From positions 151,504 to 215,503 of the forward strand of contig JDUB01000005.1 of assembly GCA_000771265.1 (NCBI GenBank): a stretch of 64,000 nt of DNA, written 5' to 3'. Positions 18,301 to 26,333 of the stretch are shown here, in pieces. Both the position numbers and the translations under genes were made by a program. The first letter of the stretch is position 1. Every line of letters starts with the position of its first letter. The DNA is from Bifidobacterium thermophilum DSM 20210. Lineage in GTDB: Bacteria; Actinomycetota; Actinomycetes; Actinomycetales; Bifidobacteriaceae. Under the pieces are notes generated by a model. That model saw only the letters and a list, made by a program, of their open reading frames with translations. It was not told where the DNA came from and did not search any database.

Positions 18301-20509
18301 TGCGGTTGTTTTGGCCAACCTTGTCCCAGTTATCCTTGCCTTTGACGATGACACCCAAATCGGTGTATGCCCCGTCAATGGTGATATCGGCTACCTTGCC
18401 CCAGCAATCGGTACCGGTGAAATCGAACTGCTTGCCGTCGAGGTTCGCGGAGGTGTTGGAATTCGATCCCCACACCCACAGGGCACGCGCCTCGTCATCC
18501 GCAGGCGCCTTGTAATGGACTACCAGACGGGTCTTGCCGTTCTGATGGTAGGCTTTCGGCGAACCGACCGTGCTGGCATGATCGGTGACGGTCTGCTGGA
18601 CGATGCCCGTGGCGGCTTCGTAATTGCCACCGCCGTTCGGGTTGTCCCAGCTGTTACTACCGTCGTTGAACACGTATTGCACGGCATTGCCGCCAGTTTC
18701 GATGGTGTACTTCCAGTAGCCGCTCGTCTTGTCGTAGGTCATCGCCTTGCCGGGAACGTCGGTCCAGGTTTCGCCGACACCGTAGTGGATGTACGGCTGT
18801 TTGTATCCGTTGTCGTTCTTGTAATACACCGTGAGCGTGGTGTCCGTGGGCTTGACGGCCTCGTCCTTGATTTCGACCTTCGGATCGGACGGGTCGGTGG
18901 TCGCCGAGGCCGCCGGATGGCTGGCCTTGGTGGCGCCGCCGTACAGGGCGATTGCCGAACGGGCCGGGATGGTGGTCTTGACCCTGCCGCCGGAGACGGT
19001 CACGATCTGGGAGCAATCCTGGGTGGAGAACACATTGCAGTATTCGCCGTCCGGAAGCGTCGTGTCGTAAGTGATGTCAAGCGCCTTGGTGCCGTTGTTG
19101 AGCGCCAGGAAGCCCTTGGTGCCGCGGGAGAAGGCGATGCTGTCGTTGCCGTTGGACTGCCAATCCTTGACCGGTGAGGTCGCGGTATCGCCAACGTAGT
19201 TGTGGAAGGCGATCATGCCGCGCGTGGAGGTCCAGCGCTGCTCGCAGTTCCAGTCGCCCGTGTTGGTGGAGCAGGCCTTGTTCATGTCAACATCCGGGAC
19301 CGTCGTGTCGGTGGCTCCTGGCGCACCGGCATCCCTGTTGTCGAACTTGTATCCTGACATCAGGCGCGGTGTGCCGTAGCCGTAGGCCAGCATGAACGCG
19401 TTGGCGAGCTGGTACTTGCCGCTGTCCTTGTACGTGATGGTGCCGTCGTTGCGCTCGGTGTCCCAGTTGGTGACGAATACGTTCGCGTCCGCGCTGGACA
19501 GGTCGCCGCTCAGGCGGGTGGCCAGATCCTTCAGGGAGGTGACGTTGCCGTTGAACGCCTGGCTCATCTCGCTCTTGAATCCGAACTCGGTGACGGAACC
19601 ATTCTGCGTATAATGCGGCGGCTGGATGCCGGCTGCCTCGGCGCTGTTACCGATAACCTCTTGGATCCAATAGATGTCGGCGGCGTTCTTACCGACCTTT
19701 TGTGCGAGCTTGGCTTTCAGCGCCTTCAGGCTGTCGGTGTTGATGTGCTTTGCAGCATCGATACGGAAGCCCAACACGCCGTAGTTGTACATGCGGGCCA
19801 TGTAGTCGGCTTCGATGTCCTGAACCTTGTCGGATTCGGAATCAAAGTCGAGCATGCCGAGCAGACGGCACTGCTGAACCTCTTCCTGATTGGTGTAATC
19901 CTTGATCTGCTTGGTGCAGGAATGGAAATCAGACGCGGTCAGACCCTCAGGATACGTGGATGTCGCGAAGCCGGGGAACGAGCCGGTATTGGGTGTGTAC
20001 TCGCTGCCATTCGTGCCGGTGTATGTAATGGTCTTGCCGTCCGTACTTGGGGCAGCGGTGTTGTTCATGACCACATCGGCGATGATGCCGACACCTTGCG
20101 CCTTGCAGACGGTGATCATGTTCTTGAATTCAGCTTCGGTGCCCAGCTTTGAATCAAGCTTGTAACTCACCGGCTGGTATGAAGTCCACCAGGAGCTTCC
20201 CTTGATGGATTCCTGGGGCGGGGACACTTCGACGTAGCCTACGCCTTCAGGGCCGTAGGTATCTTTGCATTCCTGAGCGATGGTGTTCCAGGTCTGCTGG
20301 AACGCAATGACCTGGACATCGCTGTTGACCCAGCTTGCCGCGGTTGAGGCGGTGACACTGGACGTGGACGAGCCGGAGCTCGTCGAGGTTTGATCCTCTG
20401 CCTGCGCGTTGACAGGAAGTGTCAACGTTCCGGCACCAAGGACCATCGCAGTGCACACGGCGACGCCAAGCGTCTTGCATGCCGCTGTTTTGAATCGTTG
20501 AATGGCCAT
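15305..20509 (-). CDS. apuB: Cell-wall-anchored amylopullulanase (GH13 amylase + starch-binding modules + GH13 pullulanase)
   Basis: This is a 1734-residue extracellular enzyme that cuts both alpha-1,4 and alpha-1,6 bonds of starch, glycogen and pullulan. Order: signal peptide (1-38); GH13 amylase domain (about 55-520) with GFRIDAAKH and YWIQEVIGN; a CBM25-like module (about 550-630, HYGVGETWTDVPGKAM); two CBM41-like modules (about 650-930); CBM48-like and GH13 pullulanase domains (about 1010-1560) with VIMDVVYNHV, GFRFDLMGLEDLE, IIVGEGWDM and EIHDNLTLYD. A Pro/Gln/Lys-rich stalk, the sortase motif LAKTG, a hydrophobic helix and a basic tail end the protein. The ATG at 20509 has GGAAGGA upstream. 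It corresponds to ApuB of Bifidobacterium breve. Probable maltodextrin control is described under the promoter entry. Confidence 0.96.
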   Translation of the reverse strand: MAIQRFKTAACKTLGVAVCTAMVLGAGTLTLPVNAQAEDQTSTSSGSSTSSVTASTAASWVNSDVQVIAFQQTWNTIAQECKDTYGPEGVGYVEVSPPQESIKGSSWWTSYQPVSYKLDSKLGTEAEFKNMITVCKAQGVGIIADVVMNNTAAPSTDGKTITYTGTNGSEYTPNTGSFPGFATSTYPEGLTASDFHSCTKQIKDYTNQEEVQQCRLLGMLDFDSESDKVQDIEADYMARMYNYGVLGFRIDAAKHINTDSLKALKAKLAQKVGKNAADIYWIQEVIGNSAEAAGIQPPHYTQNGSVTEFGFKSEMSQAFNGNVTSLKDLATRLSGDLSSADANVFVTNWDTERNDGTITYKDSGKYQLANAFMLAYGYGTPRLMSGYKFDNRDAGAPGATDTTVPDVDMNKACSTNTGDWNCEQRWTSTRGMIAFHNYVGDTATSPVKDWQSNGNDSIAFSRGTKGFLALNNGTKALDITYDTTLPDGEYCNVFSTQDCSQIVTVSGGRVKTTIPARSAIALYGGATKASHPAASATTDPSDPKVEIKDEAVKPTDTTLTVYYKNDNGYKQPYIHYGVGETWTDVPGKAMTYDKTSGYWKYTIETGGNAVQYVFNDGSNSWDNPNGGGNYEAATGIVQQTVTDHASTVGSPKAYHQNGKTRLVVHYKAPADDEARALWVWGSNSNTSANLDGKQFDFTGTDCWGKVADITIDGAYTDLGVIVKGKDNWDKVGQNNRNVKVAADGTAEIWVDGTASDLEQTLTAAPADYISSCTGYDVDVTVHYYRDDGLYFNAGDTTNKTPQWDLWTWSGSGSADSHQTFTSHDDWGEVSTWTLKGYNYAAASTSAAGDIGLLRRYGGDTWAAKDPDDANHFIPADSMLFDSATKTGKAEVWLVAGDPTVYTAQPSLTVSVRSAEIADAKKIAVKLSGEPSSDVTATVTDENGKTVDVADVKADKATLTVTTKDDLAVDGAYTVAVTNDKGDKIGSATAVAGAIVRTDDFDKTYAYDGDDLGATWTKSKTTFKVWAPTAKGVDLVVYKSDTSADAEQAYTSPMTKGDKGVWSVAIDGDQKDTAYQYRLTFADDTVNYSPDPYATAAVVNGKRSVVLSDAEKSIKDFNRMPSFGSSSNAVIAETHIRDLTKNANSGVSEANRGKYLGVVEAGTKNSQGKATGLDYLKQLGITHVQIQPMFDYASVDETKALDDSNYNWGYDPENYNVPEGSYSSNASDPAARIVEAKEMVNGLHNNGLRVIMDVVYNHVADASTNPFNLTVPGYYFRYNADGSMVNNSGCGNDTASERAMMRKYIVDSVTYWAKNYNIDGFRFDLMGLEDLETMKAVRAALDKIDPGIIIVGEGWDMNSTMDKSKMSIQPNAYELDNTGFNGTKTGSTVSFFNDSIRDGLKGSVFSDTDTGFVSGKADQEKLILHNMLGCPYDSTEGATTCWNGNAQDHYQTASQVVQYAEIHDNLTLYDKLVKSVPNDDEATRTKRAELADSALFLSQGISEIQLGQEFLRTKNGDGNSYKSGDSVNAIDWDRLNDANYGANAEYVKGLIALRKKIAAFRMSSYDQIAQNTKVLEAKDGVVAYQVKDDDGTYVVVLNANDTDATVSGLTAGDYKLLVSDGAVTADPSEAKTATVSGAGYTVPALSAAVLAFAPKGATDTPGDNTGDKAAQQPTQKPAQKPQDSKSAAQAANKPADLAKTGASVAGAILVCMALALAGAMSLAGERKARNGSHRD

Positions 20510-20641
20510 ATATCCTTCCAATTCTCAACTGTGAGATGCCCGTACAGGAAATCGCGCCGGATTGCGCGTAGCCTGCTGTGGCTGTATCGCATGCCCTCCG
20601 GCCGTGTGACCACGACCACCTGGGGAGGTCCGTCATCGGAT

Positions 20642-20696
20642 TGCATACGTTTGTATCAGGTATTTTCATGATATCGGGATTGTTCCGCAACACCAA
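20642..20696 (-). promoter_or_regulatory. apuB promoter with downstream LacI-type operator
   Basis: On the minus strand -35 TTGGTG (20691-20696) and -10 TATCAT (20668-20673) are 17 bases apart. About 13 bases downstream of the -10 lies TACAAACGTATGCA (20642-20655), an AACGTA-centred imperfect palindrome very close to the amylase operator. The transcript would have a leader of about 150 bases before the apuB start. Confidence 0.6.
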
Positions 20697-20787
20697 TGCA
20701 ACGGTGCGATTGTTGAAAGACCGCCATTCTTCAACACTGTTTGACATTGTTTCATGAGACGACGGTCAGTGTTTTCTGAATCGCTTC

Positions 20788-20801
20788 ACACAAACGTTGT
20801 C
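20788..20801 (-). promoter_or_regulatory. Second LacI-type operator candidate upstream of apuB
   Basis: TGACAACGTTTGTG on the minus strand has the AACGTT centre and partly symmetric flanks seen in the two neighbouring operators. It lies about 95-110 bases upstream of the apuB -35 box, a spacing that could allow looping or an auxiliary site. Confidence 0.4.
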
Positions 20802-20887
20802 ATGCCGGTTGTCAACCCGTTGCCGTGCCGGTTCATGGCGACTCACACGCGCGCAATCCTCTGCTGCTACGCGCATGAAAAACAACA

Positions 20888-20917
20888 AGCCCCGACGATT
20901 CAACAATCGTCGGGGCT
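20888..20917 (-). terminator. Rho-independent terminator of aroQ
   Basis: A 13-base-pair perfect stem AGCCCCGACGATT and its complement, with a GTTG loop on the minus strand, is followed by TGTTGTTTTTC. It lies 25 bases beyond the aroQ stop. Confidence 0.85.
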
Positions 20918-20941
20918 AAGCTGATAGATCCGGGGTGGAAT

Positions 20942-21397
20942 TCAGGCTTCTTGGCCGATGATGTGGGCCACCGCCTCGAGGGCGAGACGATACCCGAAGA
21001 ATCCCATGCCTGTGATAGTTCCCGTAGCCACCGGTGAAATGACACTACGCTTGCGGAACTCGTCGCGTGCAGCGGGATTCGAGATATGCACCTCCATCAG
21101 AGGCACGCCGGCATCACCAACCATATGCGCCGCGTCGGCGAGGCCGTAGCTGTAATGCGTGAACGCCGCCGGGTTCATGACGACCGGAATGGCGCCATCC
21201 GCGGCCTCATGCATCCAGTGAATCATCTCCGCCTCGTCATCGGTCTGCCGAACTTCCACATCCAGACCAAGTTCGCGCCCCCACTGCGTGCAATCCTTGC
21301 GCAGCGTTTCAAGGTCCTGATGCCCATACACATCGGGCTGGCGGACGCCAAGACGCCCGAGATTGGGTCCATTGACCACAAGAACATGTCGTGCCAT
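20942..21397 (-). CDS. aroQ: 3-dehydroquinate dehydratase, type II
   Basis: This is a 151-residue type II dehydroquinase, which converts 3-dehydroquinate to 3-dehydroshikimate in the shikimate pathway. Diagnostic segments are VVNGPNLGRLGVRQPDVYG (the lid loop with the catalytic Arg/Tyr), MNPAAFTHYSYGLADA and EVHISNPAARDEFRKRSV. The size is normal for the dodecameric family. It lies 48 bases downstream of aroKB on the same strand and is followed by a strong terminator, so it is probably the last gene of the aroC-aroKB-aroQ unit. Confidence 0.95.
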   Translation of the reverse strand: MARHVLVVNGPNLGRLGVRQPDVYGHQDLETLRKDCTQWGRELGLDVEVRQTDDEAEMIHWMHEAADGAIPVVMNPAAFTHYSYGLADAAHMVGDAGVPLMEVHISNPAARDEFRKRSVISPVATGTITGMGFFGYRLALEAVAHIIGQEA

Positions 21398-21445
21398 TGC
21401 TGTCCTTTCGCTTGTTACCGAATCCTCGGCAATCGCAGTAGGCGT

Positions 21446-23158
21446 TCAGTGCGCAGAACGGATCCGCTCGAACGCCTCATGCACTGCCTCGATAGGCGGA
21501 TCGTCCAGATGGATCGGGTGGCCGACACCTTCGAGCACCACGAAACGCAGGGTGTTGCCGCGCGCCTTCTTGTCGCGGTGCATGAGTGCGAGCACGCTGT
21601 CCCAATCGCCGCCCGACCATGAAATCGGCAGGCCGAGCGAACCGAGCAGATGACGATGATAGTCGACGAGATCCTGATCGATATACCCGAGGATACTGGA
21701 CAGTTCCGCCGCGAACACGCATCCGACAGCAACCGCATTGCCATGCCGCCACTTGAAATGCTCGATCTGTTCGATAGCGTGACCGAGCGTGTGCCCATAG
21801 TTGAGGAATTCACGTAGCCCGGCTTCGCGCAGGTCGTTGGACACGTGATAGGCTTTGACCTTCACCGTACGCTCAATCAGTTCCGCGACAACATCCTCGA
21901 GCGGAGAGCCGAGGAAGGTGGAACCGTTGAATTCACGCAATTGCTGTGCATGATTCTCCAGAATGCTGAGAATCTCAGTGTCGCGGATGAATCCGGATTT
22001 CGCGACTTCGCCCAGGCCTTCGATGAAGATATCGTTGGGCAAGGTCTCCAGGGTACGCATATCGGCGAGCACACCCGCAGGCGTATAGAACGAGCCGACG
22101 AGATTCTTGCCTTGCGGCGTGTTGATACCGGTTTTCCCGCCGGTTGAAGCATCCACCATCGCCAGCAGGGATGTCGGGCAGTTCACGTAGCGGATGCCGC
22201 GCATCCAAGTCGCCGCGACGAATCCGGCAAGATCGGTCGCCGCGCCGCCGCCCAAGCCGACCACGGCGTCCGAACGGGTGAATCCCTCGTTACCGAGCCG
22301 CTGCCAGATGCCGTTAGCGACCTCGATGGTCTTGCCGGCCTCGGCGTCCGGAATCAGCACATCGCTGACCTCGTACCCGGCCTGGCGCAACAGCGCGCGC
22401 GCACGATCCGAATGCCGCTGTACGGGCGCCGTATGGATCAGGGCGATTCTCACCGGCCGGTCGCCCAGCACTTCGGCGAGATGATTCGACGTCCCGACGC
22501 CGATGCGCACATCGTACGGGGTAATCGACGTGCCCGTGACATGCACGTCATGTTCCATGACCATATCCATCACCTTCCTTGCCGCATGTTGCGGCGACGA
22601 TCCACGGGTATGCACATGCACATTCGCGACGGCGTCGAATACTGGGTCGCGTTCCTCGTACAAGGCACGCCAACGGGCGGCGGCATCACCGGCGAGCATC
22701 GGCCTGTTGCCGCCCCGGCGCGCCCGCTCCATCGCTTCCTGCGGATCGGCTTGCAAATAGACGACTTTGCCGCCTTGCGAGATATACCTCTGCAGATTGC
22801 GGCGGACGGACTCGGTCATGGGTGCTCCCCCGCCGAGCGAGACGATACCACCGGCCGTGCGCAACAAATCGGCGATGACCTGCGATTCCAGCTCGCGGAA
22901 CTTCGGCTCGCCGTACTCGCTGAAATACTCGGTGATACGCATGTCAGCACGCTGCTCGATCACCTCGTCCGAATCAGTGAACCGAACTCCCAGCATCTGC
23001 GCGACTTCGCCGCCCACACGCGTTTTTCCGGCTCCGGGCATGCCGATGAGCACTGCCACCGGCGGCTCGGCTAAACGAGGCGTGTTCCGTGACCCGCCGG
23101 ACCGACGACGTTGACCATGCTGGCGATTGCCGTGGCCGCCATGACGATGCTCAGTCAT
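21446..23158 (-). CDS. aroKB: Bifunctional shikimate kinase / 3-dehydroquinate synthase
   Basis: This is a 570-residue fusion of two shikimate pathway enzymes. Residues about 33-200 are shikimate kinase: the P-loop [18 protein letters not shown], the [10 protein letters not shown] substrate loop and the NRPML lid segment. Residues about 215-570 are 3-dehydroquinate synthase: [19 protein letters not shown], the [15 protein letters not shown] segment, and the zinc ligands in GEVAK and [12 protein letters not shown]. The first 30 residues are a His/Gly/Arg-rich tail. The fusion gives steps 2 and 5 of the pathway in one chain; step 3 is encoded by aroQ next to it and step 7 by aroC upstream. Confidence 0.96.
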   Translation of the reverse strand: MTEHRHGGHGNRQHGQRRRSGGSRNTPRLAEPPVAVLIGMPGAGKTRVGGEVAQMLGVRFTDSDEVIEQRADMRITEYFSEYGEPKFRELESQVIADLLRTAGGIVSLGGGAPMTESVRRNLQRYISQGGKVVYLQADPQEAMERARRGGNRPMLAGDAAARWRALYEERDPVFDAVANVHVHTRGSSPQHAARKVMDMVMEHDVHVTGTSITPYDVRIGVGTSNHLAEVLGDRPVRIALIHTAPVQRHSDRARALLRQAGYEVSDVLIPDAEAGKTIEVANGIWQRLGNEGFTRSDAVVGLGGGAATDLAGFVAATWMRGIRYVNCPTSLLAMVDASTGGKTGINTPQGKNLVGSFYTPAGVLADMRTLETLPNDIFIEGLGEVAKSGFIRDTEILSILENHAQQLREFNGSTFLGSPLEDVVAELIERTVKVKAYHVSNDLREAGLREFLNYGHTLGHAIEQIEHFKWRHGNAVAVGCVFAAELSSILGYIDQDLVDYHRHLLGSLGLPISWSGGDWDSVLALMHRDKKARGNTLRFVVLEGVGHPIHLDDPPIEAVHEAFERIRSAH

Positions 23159-23223
23159 ACCATCCTCACTCCGTAATCAGTGAAATCCCTACCGATGTAT
23201 GCGAACTTGCCGCTGGGCGACGC

Positions 23224-24411
23224 TCAGCGCAGATGCTCGGGCCAGGAGGCGAGATAGTTCTCGGCGTTTCTACGCGTTTCGGCGATATTGTCACCGCCGA
23301 ATTTCTCAAGGACGAACTGCGCCAAGGTCAGCCGCACCATCGCTTCGGCGACGACCGACGCCGCCGGGACTGCCGTGTTGTCGGACCGCTGATTGATGGC
23401 CTGTGCCGGCTCGCCCGTCAGCACGTCGATGGTGCGCAAGGCCTTCGGAATCGACGGGATCGGCTTCATTGCAGCCCTCACGCGGATGGGCTCGCCGTTG
23501 GACATACCACCTTCGATACCGCCGGCACGATTGCTCAGACGACTGATACGGCCGTCATCATTCACCACAATCTCATCATGGGCGAGGGAGCCGGGACGGT
23601 CTGCTTCCTTGAATCCATCGCCGATTTCGACGCCCTTAATCGCCTGAATGCCCATCAGGGCGCCGGCCAGTGCCGCATCGAGACGGCGGTCTGATTCGAC
23701 GTACGTACCCAGTCCTGCGGGAACGCCGTACGCGATGACCTCGATGACACCGCCAAGTGTATCGGCAGACGCTTTCGCCTCGTCGATGCGTTCCATCATG
23801 CGCTTTTCGGCGTCTTTATCCAGGGTTCTGACCGGTGACGCATCGAGTGCGTCGAGGTCATCCGGGACCGGCAGCGGAGCATCCTCGTCAATACCGACAC
23901 CGCCTATGGAGATGACGTGCGCAACCGTGCGAATGGACAGCGCCTGTTCGAGGAAATTCGCGGCCACCGCGCCCAAAGCCACGCGGGATGCTGTTTCACG
24001 AGCGCTGGACCGTTCCAAAATCGGGCGGGCGTCGGTAAAACCGTATTTGCGCATGCCGGTCAGGTCCGCGTGTCCAGGTCGGGGACGGCTCAGCGGCGCA
24101 TTTCGGCCGGTGTCAGGCAATTCGTGGTCAAGCGGGTCGGCGCTCATGACTTCGGTCCATTTAGGCCATTCGGTGTTGCCGATTTCGATGGAGATCGGCG
24201 AGCCCAAGGTGGAGCCGTGGCGAACACCGGTCAGCAGGCGCACCTGATCCTGTTCGAATTTCATTCGCGCGCCACGCCCGTAGCCGAGACGACGCCGGGC
24301 AAGAGCCGCAGAGATATCCTTCGTGCAGACCCGCACGCCGGCAGGCAGCCCTTCCATCATCGCGACGAGCGCTTCACCATGTGACTCCCCTGCGGTCTGC
24401 CAACGCAACAT
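23224..24411 (-). CDS. aroC: Chorismate synthase
   Basis: This is a 395-residue FMN-dependent chorismate synthase, the last step of the shikimate pathway. Family signatures are visible: [21 protein letters not shown] at the N-terminus, [32 protein letters not shown] and [17 protein letters not shown]. The ATG at 24411 follows AAAGGAG; a longer reading from 24555 would add 48 residues without family similarity. It is the first clear gene of the aroC-aroKB-aroQ unit, with a 65-base gap to aroKB. mltG lies upstream on the same strand. Confidence 0.96.
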   Translation of the reverse strand: MLRWQTAGESHGEALVAMMEGLPAGVRVCTKDISAALARRRLGYGRGARMKFEQDQVRLLTGVRHGSTLGSPISIEIGNTEWPKWTEVMSADPLDHELPDTGRNAPLSRPRPGHADLTGMRKYGFTDARPILERSSARETASRVALGAVAANFLEQALSIRTVAHVISIGGVGIDEDAPLPVPDDLDALDASPVRTLDKDAEKRMMERIDEAKASADTLGGVIEVIAYGVPAGLGTYVESDRRLDAALAGALMGIQAIKGVEIGDGFKEADRPGSLAHDEIVVNDDGRISRLSNRAGGIEGGMSNGEPIRVRAAMKPIPSIPKALRTIDVLTGEPAQAINQRSDNTAVPAASVVAEAMVRLTLAQFVLEKFGGDNIAETRRNAENYLASWPEHLR

Positions 24412-24606
24412 GTCGTCTCCTTTGCTCAAATGCCGGCTTGTCTGTCGTTCTTCGGTATGTCCGTCTGCTGCATGGCATGAATGCATGATTCCGCTCGTGC
24501 CCTGCAGCTGGCGCAGCTTCTCGAATAATAGCGTCAACCCGCCCCACGTGTGCATCCGCGTCTTCTATATGGACACGAAAGACGCCGCTGGGCGCGTGCC
24601 GTCTGC

Positions 24607-25818
24607 TCAGTTCGCGTTGCTGTTCGAACTCTTGTATTCGTCACGCAGCTTCCAGAACTCATCCTCGGTGGTGGCGAATTTCGTCTCACCCGTGGTGAGA
24701 TTCACGGTGACGAAGTACAGCCAATCCCCCTCGGGAGGATTCATGGCGGCTTTGATTGCCGATTCGCCCGGATTGCTGATCGGCGTAGGCGGCAAGCCAG
24801 TATTGACACGCGTGTTATACGGGTTTGACGCATCCTGAAGCATGGCGTCGGTGAGTTTGTCGGCGGTGGTTCCCAAACCGTAGGCGACGGTGGAGTCCAT
24901 GCCGAGCGGCATGTTCTTGGCCTGCCGGTTGAGGATGACGCGCACCACTTTGCCGTAGTATTCGTCAGCATTGACTTCAGATTCGGCGATTGAAGCGATG
25001 ATCAGCATCTTCTCGCGGTCCGCCCCTGTGGGCGCCCCCAGCGAATCCAGCTTTTCAACGCGCTTGTCAACCATCTCTTTAATGATGTCGTTAGCTGAAT
25101 TGCGGTTTTTCACGTTGTAGGTGCCCGGCTCGAACCAACCTTCGAATTTGCCGCCAGCTTCCGCGGGAAGGATTCCGGCACCGCCGCCGTTGATGACCGC
25201 ATTAAAGTCGTCGGCACTGATGCCCGACAGCTGGGCGGCGTCGGCGATGACCTGCGAAACCCGTTCTCCTGCCTTGACCTGCAGGAATCCGGTGGCCTTG
25301 GACTGGTCGGAAAGAATCGCGATGACGTCGGCGCAGGCCATGTGCTTCTTCAGTTCGTACGTGCCGGGATACAACGTGCTGTTGTTGGCGGCCACGGCGC
25401 TGGTGAATGCGGCCTGCGATTTTACGACATCGGCCTTGACCAGATTATTCCCGATTTCCGCCGGCCCTTCGCCGCTTTCCACCGTGAATTCCACTTTGCC
25501 GGTACCCGGTCCGGGATAATCGGCGGTCAACGCCTGCGATGCGCGTTCACGGGCATTACGCCAAGACTTGAGTTTGGTATAGCCGAATACCAGCAGTCCG
25601 ACAACCATGGCCACGACGACCACAATCGCCACGATACGAATGATCTGCTGGTTACGACGCTTCTCGTGCGATTTGCGCAATTGGCGCCGTGACAGAGGCA
25701 CTTCATCGTTGGCATCGCTAAGGTCGGCGGTACCGTGGGGATGCGTATGGTCTCCAGAGCCATCGGTATCGGTCCACTGCGTGCGTTCCTCGAAGAACTC
25801 GCGGAAATCATCTGGCAT
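24607..25818 (-). CDS. mltG: Endolytic murein transglycosylase MltG (YceG-like)
   Basis: This is a 403-residue membrane-anchored YceG-like protein, which cleaves nascent glycan strands during cell wall synthesis. A cytoplasmic, acidic, His-containing N-terminus of about 55 residues and a basic patch (RRQLRKSHEKRRNQQ) precede one transmembrane helix (about 58-82). The extracellular part has a LysM-like segment (GPAEIGNNLVKADVVKSQAAF) and the catalytic region IIASIAESEVNADEYYGKVV, with the conserved glutamate, followed by LGMDSTVAYGLG. The ATG at 25818 is favoured; starting at 25878 would overlap ruvX. The pairing with ruvX and alaS is common in Gram-positive bacteria. Confidence 0.93.
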   Translation of the reverse strand: MPDDFREFFEERTQWTDTDGSGDHTHPHGTADLSDANDEVPLSRRQLRKSHEKRRNQQIIRIVAIVVVVAMVVGLLVFGYTKLKSWRNARERASQALTADYPGPGTGKVEFTVESGEGPAEIGNNLVKADVVKSQAAFTSAVAANNSTLYPGTYELKKHMACADVIAILSDQSKATGFLQVKAGERVSQVIADAAQLSGISADDFNAVINGGGAGILPAEAGGKFEGWFEPGTYNVKNRNSANDIIKEMVDKRVEKLDSLGAPTGADREKMLIIASIAESEVNADEYYGKVVRVILNRQAKNMPLGMDSTVAYGLGTTADKLTDAMLQDASNPYNTRVNTGLPPTPISNPGESAIKAAMNPPEGDWLYFVTVNLTTGETKFATTEDEFWKLRDEYKSSNSNAN

Positions 25819-25843
25819 GGTCTCTTCTCTTCCTTTCGCCGGC

Positions 25844-26326
25844 CTACGCAGCCTCGTTGCTGGGTATGGCATCGGCATGACGGGCGTCCAACGCTGATTG
25901 AAGGATCAGCACCGCCGATTGCTGATCGACCATCGGACGGTGGTCACGTGTTGAAATCTGGTTATCGCTCAGCTGGCGGTGGGCTGCGACGGTAGTCAGC
26001 CGTTCGTCTTGCAGCTCTACAATCGGCACGTCGTTGAGCTGGATTTGCCCGGTGTTACGGTACTCCAGCAGCCGCGACATGAGTTCGCGCGTCCAGCCTT
26101 GCGCTTTGCGCGCGCTTTCTCCCTGTTTGCCACTGAGCAGCAGGGGAACGCCCACGATGATGCGTTCCACCTGCTCTCGTTCGATGATGTCGATGACATC
26201 CTCGATGGCGTCCATGGCATTGCCGTGGACTTTGATATTGCCTATCGGGTGTGCGAAGGTGAGCTCGGGGTCGGACAATGCGAGTCCGACCCGGGCTTCA
26301 CCGAGATCGACACCAAGCCACACCAT
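25844..26326 (-). CDS. ruvX: RuvX/YqgF, putative pre-16S rRNA nuclease
   Basis: This is a 160-residue RNase H-fold protein of the YqgF/RuvX family, implicated in trimming the 5' end of pre-16S rRNA. The N-terminal WLGVDLGEARVGLALSD carries the first catalytic aspartate. The segment IIVGVPLLLSGKQGESA is characteristic, and ELQDERLTTVAAHRQL holds the conserved Glu and Asp region. QQSAVLILQSALD provides the final acidic residue. It starts seven bases after the alaS stop and precedes mltG, in a conserved gene order. Confidence 0.93.
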   Translation of the reverse strand: MVWLGVDLGEARVGLALSDPELTFAHPIGNIKVHGNAMDAIEDVIDIIEREQVERIIVGVPLLLSGKQGESARKAQGWTRELMSRLLEYRNTGQIQLNDVPIVELQDERLTTVAAHRQLSDNQISTRDHRPMVDQQSAVLILQSALDARHADAIPSNEAA

Positions 26327-26333
26327 CGTGTGG

